From: Acidimicrobiales bacterium
GTDB taxonomy: Bacteria; Actinomycetota; Acidimicrobiia; Acidimicrobiales; JAHEJN01
Direction of reading: 5' to 3'
Length of the DNA: 45,997 nt
Assembly: GCA_024638845.1 (NCBI GenBank)
Contig: JAHEJN010000015.1
Span: forward strand, 1-45,997
A model generated the notes under the pieces. That model searched no databases and was not told the DNA's origin. It saw only the letters and a list, made by a program, of their open reading frames with translations. The position numbers and the translations under genes were made by a program. Shown here in pieces: positions 15,549 to 24,813 of this stretch. Each line of letters begins with the position of its first letter. Position 1 is the stretch's first letter.

Positions 15549-16468
15549 TCATCGACGAACCGCTGTGCCGCTCGAGCGTCGGGTGGTCCGAGGGTGCCCT
15601 CGATGCCGACACAGCTCGCCTGCACGTGCCGGTCGGCCGCCGCACTGACTTCCGAATGGATGGTCCGGGCCACGGTGTAGGCGCGCTCACCCATCCAGTG
15701 TTCGGGCACGAGCGTGGTCGGGAGCCCGGGGTCGACGAGCACGGCTCGGCGGTAGTCGTGCACGATCAGGGTCCGCAGGCAGAACGCCTGCTGGTCCGTG
15801 AGCTCGCCGGCTGCGTCGATCTGTGACGCGATCTCGCGGTAGCGCTCGGTGAAAGCGCGAAACAGCCTGCCTGCGGTGTCGAGCGCCCCGGACATCCCGG
15901 TGAGCAGCCGGCCGCCTGTGTCGTCGTCGGTCTCGGCGGAGAGCACCACGACCTCGCCCGCCAGATCGAGGCCGGCGATGACGTCGCGAGCGTCGGCGGC
16001 CCCGAGCGTGGGACTGGCGAAGACCGTCGGCGTCACCGCATCGAAGCCGATCCAGCCGAGGCGCTCACGCAGGCGCGCCCGCTTCGACCCGTCGAGGCCC
16101 TCGGGCGGGACGACGACCAGGGTCCACCGTCGGTCCCATGTCGATGCCCGACGGTGGTAGATCCGGCTCTCGGCCAGGTCGAAGTCGGCGGTCGCCGCTG
16201 CGGCAACGGAGTAGAAGCTACGGCGGCCGACCGCGGTTCGTTCGAGGATGCCCTCGGCCACCAGTCGCTGTACCGAGGTTCGGACGAGCCGATCGCTCAC
16301 CCCGAAGGGGGCCACCAGCGCGGCGAGACTCGTCAGCCACACGGCACCTCCTCGGGGATGCAACGAGTCGCCGAACACCGACACGAGGAGCACGCGTGCG
16401 CTCGAATCGGGCCGTTCGGCCAGCGAGTCGATCTGGCTGTCGACCAGCGCCGAGAAGGAAGAGCTCAC
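15536..16468 (-). CDS. paaX: PaaX-family transcriptional repressor
   Basis: The protein has 310 residues. The N-terminal winged helix includes SARVLLVSVFGDSLHPRGG and SDRLVRTSVQRLVAEGILER, followed by the PaaX central domain (WTLVVVP, RLRERLGWIGFDAVTPTVFASP) and the C-terminal PaaX domain (LRTLIVHDYRRAVLVDPGLP). PaaX binds phenylacetyl-CoA, which releases it from paa promoters, so control of the facing paaABCDE operon is very likely. The GTG start has a TACGGT box 7 nt upstream, consistent with a leaderless mRNA. Its 3' end overlaps paaE by 13 bases, giving antisense transcripts if either reads through. Confidence 0.95.
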   Translation of the reverse strand: MSSSFSALVDSQIDSLAERPDSSARVLLVSVFGDSLHPRGGAVWLTSLAALVAPFGVSDRLVRTSVQRLVAEGILERTAVGRRSFYSVAAAATADFDLAESRIYHRRASTWDRRWTLVVVPPEGLDGSKRARLRERLGWIGFDAVTPTVFASPTLGAADARDVIAGLDLAGEVVVLSAETDDDTGGRLLTGMSGALDTAGRLFRAFTERYREIASQIDAAGELTDQQAFCLRTLIVHDYRRAVLVDPGLPTTLVPEHWMGERAYTVARTIHSEVSAAADRHVQASCVGIEGTLGPPDARAAQRFVDDQAS

Positions 16469-16475
16469 GTCTGCG

Positions 16476-16481
16476 ACCGTA
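16476..16481 (-). promoter_or_regulatory. Candidate -10 box of a leaderless paaX transcript
   Basis: TACGGT on the minus strand lies 7 nt before the paaX GTG. Confidence 0.4.
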
Positions 16482-16499
16482 TCGGGCCCGGTCGTTGCG

Positions 16500-17342
16500 T
16501 CAGTCGGCGGCGCCGAGAGCCCAGCCGCCGTCGATCTGGATCTCCTGGCCGGTGAGATAGCGCGACGCCGGCGAGGCGAGGAACAACGCCAACCCAGCTA
16601 CATCGAGATACGGATCGCCGATCCGATGCATGGGGATCACCTTGCCCATCGCCTCGGCCATCTCGGGCGTCTTGGCGTGCCCACCCCCGATGTTGGTCGC
16701 GAAGAACCCGGGGGCAATGGCGTTGACCCTCACGCCGTGGGCCGCCATCTCGTGGGCCACCGAGTGAGTGAGGTGCCGACACGCAGCCTTGGCGGCCATG
16801 TAGGCGGCACCGATGGCCGGCTCGTTCTGGGTCGAAGCGACCGAGGTGGTGATGATGATCGCTCCGCTTCCCTGTTTCTTCATGTGGCGGGCCGCCGCCC
16901 GTACGGTCGCGAACACGCCGTTGAGGTTGATGTCGATCACCTGGTTCCAGCGCTCGTCGGTGTAGTTCTCGAGCACCCCCTCGGGGTTGCGAGGCCGCTC
17001 GTCTCCGGCCCAGGCGCCGAGGAAGCCCGGACCCGGGTCGATGCCCGCGTTGGCGAACACCGCATCGAGACGGCCGTAGTGGACTGCGGCCGCATCGATC
17101 TCGGCATCGAGGGTGGCGTGATCGGTCACGTCGACCACTGCTCCTCGTACGTCGAGCCCGTCGGCGCCGAGGCGCGCTACTTCGTCGTCGAGCATCGCCC
17201 GGTTGAGGTCGAGCAGCGTGACCCGGGCGCCGTTGCGCGCCAGCGCTTCGCCGTATCCGAGGCCGAGTCCGCTGGCGCCGCCGGTGACCACCACTCCGTA
17301 GCCCTCGACAGCGAACAGCTCGCCGATACCCACTCCTGCCAT
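16500..17342 (-). CDS. Short-chain dehydrogenase/reductase
   Basis: The protein has 280 residues, a classical SDR. It has the cofactor motif TGGASGLGLGYG, NAG in VFANAGID, catalytic Ser in TTSVAST, and YMAAK (Tyr and Lys). DLN after the second strand suggests NAD rather than NADP. The substrate is unknown; an insertion (AWAGDERPRNPEGVLENYTD) before the catalytic helix is longer than in minimal SDRs. The ATG follows TTGGGGG as a ribosome binding site. It lies 31 bases upstream of paaX on the same strand and could share its transcript, but paaX appears to have its own promoter. Confidence 0.9.
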   Translation of the reverse strand: MAGVGIGELFAVEGYGVVVTGGASGLGLGYGEALARNGARVTLLDLNRAMLDDEVARLGADGLDVRGAVVDVTDHATLDAEIDAAAVHYGRLDAVFANAGIDPGPGFLGAWAGDERPRNPEGVLENYTDERWNQVIDINLNGVFATVRAAARHMKKQGSGAIIITTSVASTQNEPAIGAAYMAAKAACRHLTHSVAHEMAAHGVRVNAIAPGFFATNIGGGHAKTPEMAEAMGKVIPMHRIGDPYLDVAGLALFLASPASRYLTGQEIQIDGGWALGAAD

Positions 17343-17419
17343 CGTGTGCCCCCAAGGATCGCGCTCGTCGGCACGAGGCTAGAGCCGGCCACCGACGACG
17401 GCGAACCCCCTCTTTCGAT

Positions 17420-18334
17420 TCAGCCCTGCTCGCGCCGGCGGCGAAGCTCCTTCGAGTGGTCCTCGAGCCGCTTCCGTTGTTGCTTGGTGAGGCTGTCGAG
17501 GCCGTCGCTGGCCACCTGATCGAGCAGGGCGTCGATCTCCATCTCGGCCAGGCGATCGCCGGCAGGACTGGGCGGCGGGACGATGCGGAGGTTCTTGCGA
17601 CCTCGACGTCGCGTCGCACGGCGAGGCGGCCGGGAGGCGCGCGACGTGGTGACCGAACCCGTGATCGAAGCGGGCAGCGGCACCTTGGGAATCTGCGGGA
17701 GCGATTCGGCGTAGCCGAACGACCGGAAGCCCACCACCGTGGTGACGATGAGGCAGAAGAACATCACCAACGAGTAGTCGTCGCGCAGCCCGACGATCTG
17801 GAGGGCTTCGAGCGCCACGATGGCGGCGGTGATGCCCCACGCGGGAATGCCGAAGAAGAACGGGGCCTTCGGGTACTGCATGGCGAACGCGATCAGGACG
17901 CCGAGCTCGACGAACCGCAGGCCCGCCGCGATGCCGGTGACCCCCGCGACGACCTCGAGGAGGGTGACCATGATCGCAGGTATGAGGGTCAGCGCGACGA
18001 GGAACCAGGCGAAGGGCTTCCGACCCATGAGGTTCTCGACCTGGGTGCCCAGCTGGAAGAACACGAACAACAGGACGATCGTCCAGAAATCGGGCTCGTT
18101 GGGGATCGGCCAGGTGATCAGACGCCAGATCTGGCCGTCGAGAACGCTGCCGGTGACCGAGTTCTGGGAGATGAGGATGAGGTTGCGGAAGATGGGGCCG
18201 CTCTCGCCTTCGATCGCCCAGACGACCATCGACAGCACACCCAGGGCCGTGACGAGAATCGTGGTCGAGACATCGACGCTGCCGACCCGGAACCAGGGGT
18301 CGTCGGAGCTGCCGAATCTGCGCATCGAGTACAT
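17420..18334 (-). CDS. Rhomboid-like membrane protein lacking catalytic residues
   Basis: The protein has 304 residues with six or so TM helices. The loop motif GQIWRLITW (W70-R71) and QVENLMGRKPF match rhomboid-family proteins, and a C-terminal DUF6576-type helical segment (about 263-302, MEIDALLDQVASDGLDSLTK) occurs in many bacterial rhomboids. The serine motif GxSG appears as G131-V-T-G134, so the nucleophile position is Thr, and no His-Gly motif follows in the last helix. It is thus probably a pseudoprotease binding membrane clients. I chose the ATG at 18334; an upstream ATG at 18439 would overlap the divergent dehydrogenase gene. Confidence 0.75.
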   Translation of the reverse strand: MYSMRRFGSSDDPWFRVGSVDVSTTILVTALGVLSMVVWAIEGESGPIFRNLILISQNSVTGSVLDGQIWRLITWPIPNEPDFWTIVLLFVFFQLGTQVENLMGRKPFAWFLVALTLIPAIMVTLLEVVAGVTGIAAGLRFVELGVLIAFAMQYPKAPFFFGIPAWGITAAIVALEALQIVGLRDDYSLVMFFCLIVTTVVGFRSFGYAESLPQIPKVPLPASITGSVTTSRASRPPRRATRRRGRKNLRIVPPPSPAGDRLAEMEIDALLDQVASDGLDSLTKQQRKRLEDHSKELRRRREQG

Positions 18335-18422
18335 ACCGACCACGACGCTACCCGCGTAAGTGGCCCGCGCCCATGACGCGGTGCGACTTGCCACGTGGCT
18401 CACCAGCGGATAACCACCCACA

Positions 18423-19418
18423 GTGCGCGTCCTTCTCACCCACTCGCCCGAAGACCTCGACGCGTACTACCGCCGGTCGCTTCCCGATCTGCTCGACCTG
18501 GCCGAGGTGGTTCGCAATCCCCTCGATCGGGACCTCACCACACCAGAGCTCATCGCAGCGGCCGCGGACTGCGACGTGATCGTCTCGCACCGGTCGACTC
18601 CTGGCGAGACGGCCCTGTTCGAGCGGTCACCGGGCCTGGTGGCGTTCCTGCGCTGCGCCGTGGACCTCCGCAACGTCGACACGGACACGGCGTCACGGCT
18701 CGGCATCGCCGTGGGTCACGCCGACAAGAGCTTCGTGACCGCGACGGCCGAGCTGGCCCTCGGGCTGACGCTCGACCTCGCCCGCAACATCGCCGAGTCG
18801 ACCATCGACTACAGGACGGGCCAGTCACCCCCGCCGCGGCCGGGTCGGCAACTGGCCGGACAGGTCGCAGGGATCATCGGGTACGGGGCCATCGGTTCCC
18901 ACCTCGCCGACCTGCTGACCGGAATCGGAATGAGGGTGCTCGTCCACGATCCCTTCGTCGACCATGTGCCAACGCCACTCGAGCGGGTGAGCCTGAATGA
19001 GCTCCTCGCCCGCGCCGACTACGTCTTCCCCCTGGCTCCAGCGTCACCGGCCAATGTCGACCTCATCGACGCCGAGGCGTTGGCCGGCATGAAGCGCGGC
19101 GCCTCGTTGGTGAACGTGTCACGGGGTGAGCTCGTCAACGAGGACGCTGTCGCCGCATCGCTCGACGACGGCACGCTCGGCGGCCTGGCCATGGATGTCG
19201 GACGGGCCCCCGATCAGCGACCGTCGCCCTGGCTGGCCTCCCGGGCCGGAGTGGTGGCCACCCCTCATCTCGGTGGTCTGACGCCGGAGAACGCCGATGC
19301 GCAGGCCGCGAGCAGTGTCGAGCAGATCGCAGCGATCCTGGCGGGTGACCTCCCCCCGAGACTGGTCGATCCCAACGCGATCGGCCGCCTCCGGGCGTGG
19401 TGGACCGCCAATCGATGA
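18423..19418 (+). CDS. D-isomer-specific 2-hydroxyacid dehydrogenase
   Basis: The protein has 331 residues. The Rossmann motif is IIGYGAIGSHLADLL. Catalytic positions are Arg in NVSRGELVNE and His in ATPHLGG; the usual acid before the His lies in the AMDVGRAPDQRPSPWL stretch. The family reduces 2-keto acids or oxidises D-2-hydroxy acids (phosphoglycerate, glyoxylate, lactate types); it is too short for a typical SerA with an ACT domain. The GTG start has no Shine-Dalgarno, with TTGCCA at 18388 and GATAAC at 18409 as a weak promoter (15-bp spacer). The SDR follows 26 bases downstream, but has its own -10-like box. Confidence 0.88.
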   Translation: MRVLLTHSPEDLDAYYRRSLPDLLDLAEVVRNPLDRDLTTPELIAAAADCDVIVSHRSTPGETALFERSPGLVAFLRCAVDLRNVDTDTASRLGIAVGHADKSFVTATAELALGLTLDLARNIAESTIDYRTGQSPPPRPGRQLAGQVAGIIGYGAIGSHLADLLTGIGMRVLVHDPFVDHVPTPLERVSLNELLARADYVFPLAPASPANVDLIDAEALAGMKRGASLVNVSRGELVNEDAVAASLDDGTLGGLAMDVGRAPDQRPSPWLASRAGVVATPHLGGLTPENADAQAASSVEQIAAILAGDLPPRLVDPNAIGRLRAWWTANR

Positions 19419-19431
19419 CGTCGCCGAGCCC

Positions 19432-19437
19432 TAGGAT
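19432..19437 (+). promoter_or_regulatory. Candidate -10 box of a leaderless SDR transcript
   Basis: TAGGAT lies 6 nt before the ATG at 19444; no ribosome binding site is present. Confidence 0.4.
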
Positions 19438-19443
19438 CGGCCC

Positions 19444-20214
19444 ATGACCTATGCCTCGTACCCATCTCTCGTCGACCGCACGGTGTTCGTCACCGGCGGA
19501 GCCGACGGCATCGGACGCGCCATCGTCCAGGAGTTCGTCAACCAAGGGGCGCGGGTGGGCTTCGCCGACCGCAACGCCGCCAAGGCCCACTCGAACATCG
19601 CCGAGTGTGTCGATGCCGGAGCCGCGCATGCTCCGCGGTTCTACGAGGTCGATCTGGTCGACATCGCGGCCCTGAAACGGGCCCTCGACCAGGCGCTGCT
19701 CGACCTGGGCGGCACGATCGACGTGCTCGTCAACAACGCCGCCAACGACGATCGGCACAGCTGGCGCGACATGACCCCCGAGTACTGGGACGACCGTCTG
19801 AACACGAACCTCCGCCACTACTTCTTCGCCATCCAGTCGCTCGCACCGGCCATGATCGCCGCCGGCCGAGGGTCGATCGTGAACATCGGCAGCTCGAGCT
19901 ACCTGATGCAGGAGGACGGCTTTCCCGGATACGCCATCGCCAAGTCGGCGGTCGACGGCATCACCCGCACCATGGCCCGCACCTTCGGCCCGCACGGGGT
20001 GCGGGTGAACACGGTCATGCCCGGCTGGGTGCCCACCGATCGACAACTGGAGAAGTGGTGGAGCCCCGAAGCCGAAGAGCAGACGATGCACGACCAGGCC
20101 ATCAAGCGGCGCATCTACCCCAAGGAGTTCGCGCAGATGGTGCTGTTCCTCGCGGCCGACGACGGCGCAGCGTGTACGGCGCAGCGGTTTCTCGTCGACG
20201 GTGGTCGGTACTAG
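19444..20214 (+). CDS. Short-chain dehydrogenase/reductase
   Basis: The protein has 256 residues. Cofactor motif TGGADGIGRA, VNNAAND, catalytic Ser in NIGSSSYL and YAIAK are all present, with the C-terminal VDGGRY ending. D at FADRN after the second strand suggests NAD. Its position after a 2-hydroxyacid dehydrogenase would fit sugar-acid or hydroxy-acid metabolism, but the substrate is not determined. The 3' end overlaps the convergent NUDIX gene by 4 bases. Confidence 0.9.
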   Translation: MTYASYPSLVDRTVFVTGGADGIGRAIVQEFVNQGARVGFADRNAAKAHSNIAECVDAGAAHAPRFYEVDLVDIAALKRALDQALLDLGGTIDVLVNNAANDDRHSWRDMTPEYWDDRLNTNLRHYFFAIQSLAPAMIAAGRGSIVNIGSSSYLMQEDGFPGYAIAKSAVDGITRTMARTFGPHGVRVNTVMPGWVPTDRQLEKWWSPEAEEQTMHDQAIKRRIYPKEFAQMVLFLAADDGAACTAQRFLVDGGRY

Positions 20215-20762
20215 CCGTCGACGATGCGGGCCCGGGCCGAGGCAACGAGTCGTATCAGTCCGGGGTCGACATCCAGATCGGCCACCTCAGCGAAGCCGAA
20301 CCACCGCAGGTCGGTCGACTCGTGGTTGGCGTCGAGCACAGCGCCGTCGGGTGCGCGCACGAGGAACCGCACGTCGAGGTGCTCGTGCTCCGGCTCGTTC
20401 CCGCGCTCGGGGATGGTGTGGATGTCGAGGTCGATCGCGGGGCCGATCACTTCGAGGTCGTTGATGCCGGTCTCCTCGGTCGCCTCCCGGCGCGCCGCGT
20501 CGGCCAGATCACCCTTGCCGTCGACGTGACCTCCGGGTTGGAGCCACCGCTCGAGCTTGGTGTGGTGCAGCAGCAGCACCCGGGCGCCGGTGTGGTCGAC
20601 GATCATCGCCGACGCCGTGAAGTGGCCGTCGAGACAGCTCCGGAGGAGGGCGTCGTCGTGGTCGACCGCGAAGCGCAGCATCCGCCGCCGGAAGGCGTCG
20701 ACCTCGGGATCGCCGGTGACCACGGCCTGCACGTGGTGTACGGCGCGGTCGAGCTCCCTCAT
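20211..20762 (-). CDS. NUDIX hydrolase
   Basis: The protein has 183 residues. The Nudix box is GGHVDGKGDLADAARREA followed by TEETGI. The metal-binding REATEE core is intact, but the first Glu of the consensus GX5E is replaced by Gly, as in several actinobacterial GGHVDG-type members. The substrate, probably a nucleoside diphosphate derivative, is unknown. The ATG overlaps the stop of the alkyladenine glycosylase gene (ATGA), so it is the last gene of the arg-led minus-strand operon. A DNA repair neighbour hints at nucleotide pool cleaning. Confidence 0.88.
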   Translation of the reverse strand: MRELDRAVHHVQAVVTGDPEVDAFRRRMLRFAVDHDDALLRSCLDGHFTASAMIVDHTGARVLLLHHTKLERWLQPGGHVDGKGDLADAARREATEETGINDLEVIGPAIDLDIHTIPERGNEPEHEHLDVRFLVRAPDGAVLDANHESTDLRWFGFAEVADLDVDPGLIRLVASARARIVDG

Positions 20763-21343
20763 GGCCGAACTGGCTGCGACAGGTGCACGCTGTCCGGCGC
20801 CACGAAGCGCCAGGGCAGGTCAGCGGCCTTGGTGATGCCGATTCGGGTCGTTGCCGTCGGTGGATGGGGCGCCGGTGTGCCGTCGTCCACCACCGCCAGG
20901 CCGTCGGTGCCGCGGCACAGGTCGCTCCCGCCGTGCGCATCGTTGATCCCCAGCGCGGCGCAGAGCTTGGCCGGCCCCGAACACAGGTCCCGATCACGAC
21001 GAGCCCGGGGCCGACGGCGGTACATCTCCTCGACGCCGGTCAGCGGCTCGAGCGCGCGGATGAGGACGGCCCCGCACTCGCCGGTCGGGCCGGTCACGAC
21101 GTTGGCACACCAGTGCATGCCGTAGCTGAAGTACACGTAGAGGTGGCCCGGCGGACCGAACATCACCTCGGTACGAGGTGTGGGACCCCGATGACCATGA
21201 CTGGCGGGGTCCTCGGCGCCCCGGTACGCCTCGACCTCCACGATTCGTCCCGAGCCGACCGGGCTGACGAGCACCTTGTTCACCAGCTCCGGCGCGACGT
21301 CGAGGGCGTCTCGGTCGAAGAAGTCCCTCGTCAGCTGCGACAC
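20759..21343 (-). CDS. mpg: DNA-3-methyladenine glycosylase, AAG/MPG family
   Basis: The protein has 194 residues, normal for bacterial AAG proteins. Conserved blocks are RIVEVEAYRGAEDPASHG (catalytic Glu in VEAY), TPRTEVMFGPPGHLYVYFSYG with MHWCANVV, and GPAKLCAALGI. The enzyme removes alkylated purines from DNA. I chose the GTG at 21343, which gives the family's usual N terminus (SQLTRDFFDRDALDVAPEL). Longer starts upstream overlap the thioesterase gene. It lies 4 bases after the thioesterase stop. In several actinobacteria mpg also lies near argGH and tyrS. Confidence 0.93.
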   Translation of the reverse strand: MSQLTRDFFDRDALDVAPELVNKVLVSPVGSGRIVEVEAYRGAEDPASHGHRGPTPRTEVMFGPPGHLYVYFSYGMHWCANVVTGPTGECGAVLIRALEPLTGVEEMYRRRPRARRDRDLCSGPAKLCAALGINDAHGGSDLCRGTDGLAVVDDGTPAPHPPTATTRIGITKAADLPWRFVAPDSVHLSQPVRP

Positions 21344-21347
21344 GACG

Positions 21348-21731
21348 TCAGGCCGAGAGGAAGCTGCGCAGCTCGTCGGGAACCGGCATCGGAGCCAGGC
21401 CGGTGGGGTCGACGCACACATAGGTGACCGTCGAGTCGAAGACCCGGCGTTGGTCGACCGCGCCGCGGAAATCGATGTCGAACGACGTCGTTCCCCATCG
21501 ATCGACGGCGGCGTCGATCACGAGGCGCTCGGCGAGACGCGCCGAGCCGTGCCAGGTCACGCTGGCCGTCTTGAGCATCACGTCGAACCCCAGGCTCTCG
21601 AAGTCGGGCCACCGCGAGCGCAGCCAGCAGTCGACGGTGTCGTCGACGAAGGTGAGGTAGTGGGCGTTGTACACCACTTGCTGCATGTCGCAGTCGACGT
21701 AGCGGACGCGGACCTCGTGGCGGTACCCCAT
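21348..21731 (-). CDS. Acyl-CoA thioesterase, 4HBT/YbgC-like hotdog fold
   Basis: The protein has 127 residues, one hotdog domain. The active-site segment RVRYVDCDMQQVVYNAHYLTF has the 4HBT pattern with Asp where the nucleophile/base is found in YbgC and 4-hydroxybenzoyl-CoA thioesterase. It likely hydrolyses acyl-CoA thioesters; the chain specificity is unknown. The ATG overlaps the argH stop (TGATG), so it is translationally coupled although it has no obvious role in arginine synthesis. Confidence 0.9.
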   Translation of the reverse strand: MGYRHEVRVRYVDCDMQQVVYNAHYLTFVDDTVDCWLRSRWPDFESLGFDVMLKTASVTWHGSARLAERLVIDAAVDRWGTTSFDIDFRGAVDQRRVFDSTVTYVCVDPTGLAPMPVPDELRSFLSA

Positions 21732-23107
21732 CAGCCGACTCGGACCTCGTCGGCGGCGAGCCGGGAGCGGAAGGCCTCGAGCTGTGCCGCCACCGCTGCG
21801 GGCCCACCCGATCCGTGGGTGATGCGGTTCCGCACCGATGCGCCCGGCTCCAGCAGTGCGGCCGCCTCGGGGCCGAGGCGCGGGTCGGCGGCGACCAGAT
21901 CGGTGAGCTCGCCGGCGCCGACCAGCGCGTCGCGTACCATCGCGCCGACGATCCCGTGCGCCTCGCGGAAGGGGACGCCTCTCGCCACGAGGAGCTCGGC
22001 GAGATCGGTGGCCGCGGCATACGGCGAGTCGGCCTGGACCGCCATGGCATCGGTGTCGAACACGACCGTGGCAATCATCCCGTCGAGCGCGGCCAACGTG
22101 AGCGCCACCGTGTCGACGGCGTCGAACAGGGGCTCCTTGTCGCCCTGGAGGTCCTTGTTGTAGGCGAGCGGGAGTCCCTTGAGGGTGGCCAACAAGCCCG
22201 TCAGGTGACCGAGAACGCGACCCGCCTTTCCCCGAGCCAGCTCGGCGATGTCGGGGTTCTTCTTCTGGGGCATCATCGACGAGCCCGTCGAGTACGCGTC
22301 GTCGAGCGTGACGAAGCCGAACTCGGTGCTGGCCCACAGGATGAGCTCTTCGCCGATGCGACTGAGGTGCATGGCCGTCATGGCCAGCGCATAGAGCGAG
22401 TCGGCGACGAAGTCGCGATCGCCGACGGCGTCGAGACTGTTGTCGAAGACGGCACCGAAGCCGAGCAGCTCGGCGGTGTGGGCCGGGTCGAGCGGCAGGC
22501 TGCTCCCGGCCAGGGCACCGGCACCGAGGACCGACACATCGGTGCGGCGGCGGGCCTCGAGCAACCGGTCGACGTCGCGTCCCAGCGCCCAGCCGTGAGC
22601 CAGCAGGTGGTGGGCCAGACCGACCGGCTGGGCCTGCTGGAGGTGCGTGTACCCGGGCAGGTAGGCCTCGCCGACGGACTCGGCCCTGGCGAGCAGCGTC
22701 TGCTGGAGGTCGATCACGCGTCGGGCCACGTCGGTGAGCGCCTCCTTGGTCCACAGCCGCAGATCGGTGGCCACCTGATCGTTCCGTGAGCGGCCGGCGT
22801 GCAACTTGGCGCCCACCGCGCCGGCGAGCTCGGTGACACGACGCTCGACGACCGTGTGGATGTCCTCGTCGCTGGGAACGAAGACAACTGTGCCGTCGGC
22901 GAGCTCGGATTCGACGGTGTCGAGCGCCGCGAGGATCTGATCGGTCTCGTCAGCGGTGAGGATGCCGACCGATGCCAGCATCGAGACGTGCGCCCGTGAC
23001 CCGGCGATGTCCTCCCGGTACATCCGCTGGTCGAAGGGCAGCGAGTCGTTCAGCGCCTGGAGCGCCTCGTCGGGCCCGCCCGAGAACCGACCATGCCAGA
23101 GGGTCAC
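21731..23107 (-). CDS. argH: Argininosuccinate lyase
   Basis: The protein has 458 residues. The fumarase/aspartase superfamily signature [11 protein letters not shown] is intact, with [17 protein letters not shown] and [20 protein letters not shown] near the N-terminal half. It cleaves argininosuccinate to arginine and fumarate, the last step of the pathway encoded upstream. The start overlaps the argG stop (ATGA). Confidence 0.98.
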   Translation of the reverse strand: MTLWHGRFSGGPDEALQALNDSLPFDQRMYREDIAGSRAHVSMLASVGILTADETDQILAALDTVESELADGTVVFVPSDEDIHTVVERRVTELAGAVGAKLHAGRSRNDQVATDLRLWTKEALTDVARRVIDLQQTLLARAESVGEAYLPGYTHLQQAQPVGLAHHLLAHGWALGRDVDRLLEARRRTDVSVLGAGALAGSSLPLDPAHTAELLGFGAVFDNSLDAVGDRDFVADSLYALAMTAMHLSRIGEELILWASTEFGFVTLDDAYSTGSSMMPQKKNPDIAELARGKAGRVLGHLTGLLATLKGLPLAYNKDLQGDKEPLFDAVDTVALTLAALDGMIATVVFDTDAMAVQADSPYAAATDLAELLVARGVPFREAHGIVGAMVRDALVGAGELTDLVAADPRLGPEAAALLEPGASVRNRITHGSGGPAAVAAQLEAFRSRLAADEVRVG

Positions 23108-24330
23108 GACCGCAGCCTCCGCTTGGCGATCGTGCGCAAGCGCAGTGCGTTCAGCTTGACGAAGCCTTCGGCGTCGGCCTGGTCATAGACGCCGTCGTCC
23201 TCTTCGAAGGTGGCTATCCGCTCGTCGAACAACGAGTCGCTGCTCTTGCGCCCCACCGTCGTGACGTTGCCCTTGTAGACCTTCAGTCGAACCACGCCGT
23301 TCACGAACTCCTGGCTGGCGTCGATGAGCCCCTGCAGCAGTTCGCGTTCGGGGCTGAACCAGTAGCCGTTGTAGATGAGCTCGGCGTAGCGCGGCATGAG
23401 GTCGTCCTTCAGGTGAGCCGACCCTCGATCGAGGGTGATGGACTCGATGGCGCGGTGCGCGCGCAACATGATGGTGCCCCCCGGAGTCTCGTACGCGCCG
23501 CGCGACTTGATGCCCACATACCGGTTCTCGACGATGTCGAGACGGCCGATGCCGTGCTCACCGCCGATCCGGTTGAGCTCGGCCAGTACCCGCGCCGGGC
23601 TCATCTCCCGACCGTCGATGGCGACGATGTCGCCCTTCTCGTAGGTGAGGTCGACGTAGGCGCCCTCGGCCGGGGCCAGCTCGGGCGACACCGACCAGCG
23701 CCACATCTCACTCGCGGGCTCGGTCCACGGGTCTTCCAGAGGGCCGCCTTCGAAGGAGATGTGCAGGAGATTCGCGTCCATCGAGTACGGCGACTTGGTG
23801 CCTCGCTTCTGCTCGATGGGGATGCCCTTGTCGGCCGCGTAGGCCAGCAGCCGCTCGCGGCTGGTGAGATCCCATTCACGCCACGGGGCGATGACCTTGA
23901 TGTCGGGGTCGAGGGCGTAGGCGCCGAGCTCGAAGCGGACCTGGTCGTTCCCCTTGCCGGTGGCACCATGGCTGATGGCGTCGGCGCCGGTCTCGTGGGC
24001 GATCTCGACCAGACGCTTGGCGATGAGCGGCCGGGCGATCGAGGTGCCGAGCAGGTACTCACCCTCGTAGATCGCGTTGGCGCGAAACATGGGGTACACG
24101 TAGTCGCGGACGAACTCCTCGCGGAGGTCGTCGATGAAGATCTCCTCGACGCCACGAGCGCGCGCCTTGGCCCTCGCCGGTTCGACCTCTTCTCCCTGGC
24201 CCAGGTCGGCGGTGAAGGTGACCACCTCGCAGTCGTAGACGTCCTGGAGCCAGGCGAGGATCACCGAGGTGTCGAGGCCGCCGCTGTAGGCCAGTACGAC
24301 CTTGTCGACCTTCATCGGGGGGAATGTCAT
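23104..24330 (-). CDS. argG: Argininosuccinate synthase
   Basis: The protein has 408 residues. The PP-loop motif [15 protein letters not shown] binds [19 protein letters not shown] and [18 protein letters not shown] are typical of the short-form ArgG. It joins citrulline and aspartate using ATP. A possible earlier Met (residue 1, [10 protein letters not shown]) is used; the Met at residue 6 is an alternative. The gene lies 24 bases after argR. Confidence 0.98.
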   Translation of the reverse strand: MTFPPMKVDKVVLAYSGGLDTSVILAWLQDVYDCEVVTFTADLGQGEEVEPARAKARARGVEEIFIDDLREEFVRDYVYPMFRANAIYEGEYLLGTSIARPLIAKRLVEIAHETGADAISHGATGKGNDQVRFELGAYALDPDIKVIAPWREWDLTSRERLLAYAADKGIPIEQKRGTKSPYSMDANLLHISFEGGPLEDPWTEPASEMWRWSVSPELAPAEGAYVDLTYEKGDIVAIDGREMSPARVLAELNRIGGEHGIGRLDIVENRYVGIKSRGAYETPGGTIMLRAHRAIESITLDRGSAHLKDDLMPRYAELIYNGYWFSPERELLQGLIDASQEFVNGVVRLKVYKGNVTTVGRKSSDSLFDERIATFEEDDGVYDQADAEGFVKLNALRLRTIAKRRLRS

Positions 24331-24354
24331 GGCGTGAGCCTTCTTGGTCGAGGA

Positions 24355-24813
24355 TCAGATGCCGGCGAGATCGGCGACGGAGGCAGCCACGGCCTGGCCG
24401 TTGCCTTCGGTCGCGACCAACAGCAGGGTGTCGTCACCGGCCACGGTACCGAGGACCCCGTCGAGGCCGGTGCGGTCGATGGCCGATGCCACCACATGGG
24501 CCGAGCCCGGCGGTGTTCGCAGGACCACGAGGTCGCCGGAGCGGCCCACCTCGACCACCCAGTCGCCGAGGACGCGGTGGAGGTGATCGGCCGGGGCATG
24601 ATGATCGATGGGGAGCTCGGGGATGGCGTACACGGTGTCGCCGCCTGCGATTCGCACCTTCACCGCACCGAGGTCCTCGAGGTCTCGCGACACTGTTGCC
24701 TGGGTGGCGTCGATGCCCTCGTGCTCGAGCAGGTCGACCAGCTGAGCCTGACTGCTGACGGGATGATCGGCGAGCAGCCGGCCCACCAGGTGCTGCCGCT
24801 GCGGCTTACCCAT
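24355..24813 (-). CDS. argR: Arginine repressor
   Basis: The protein has 152 residues. The N-terminal winged helix includes QAQLVDLLEHEGIDATQATV and SRDLEDLGAVKV. The C-terminal hexamerisation and arginine-binding domain ends with GTVAGDDTLLLVA. It represses arginine synthesis genes when arginine is abundant, and is the likely ligand of the ARG box upstream of argC, so the operon encodes its own repressor. The start overlaps the argF end by 8 bases. Confidence 0.96.
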   Translation of the reverse strand: MGKPQRQHLVGRLLADHPVSSQAQLVDLLEHEGIDATQATVSRDLEDLGAVKVRIAGGDTVYAIPELPIDHHAPADHLHRVLGDWVVEVGRSGDLVVLRTPPGSAHVVASAIDRTGLDGVLGTVAGDDTLLLVATEGNGQAVAASVADLAGI

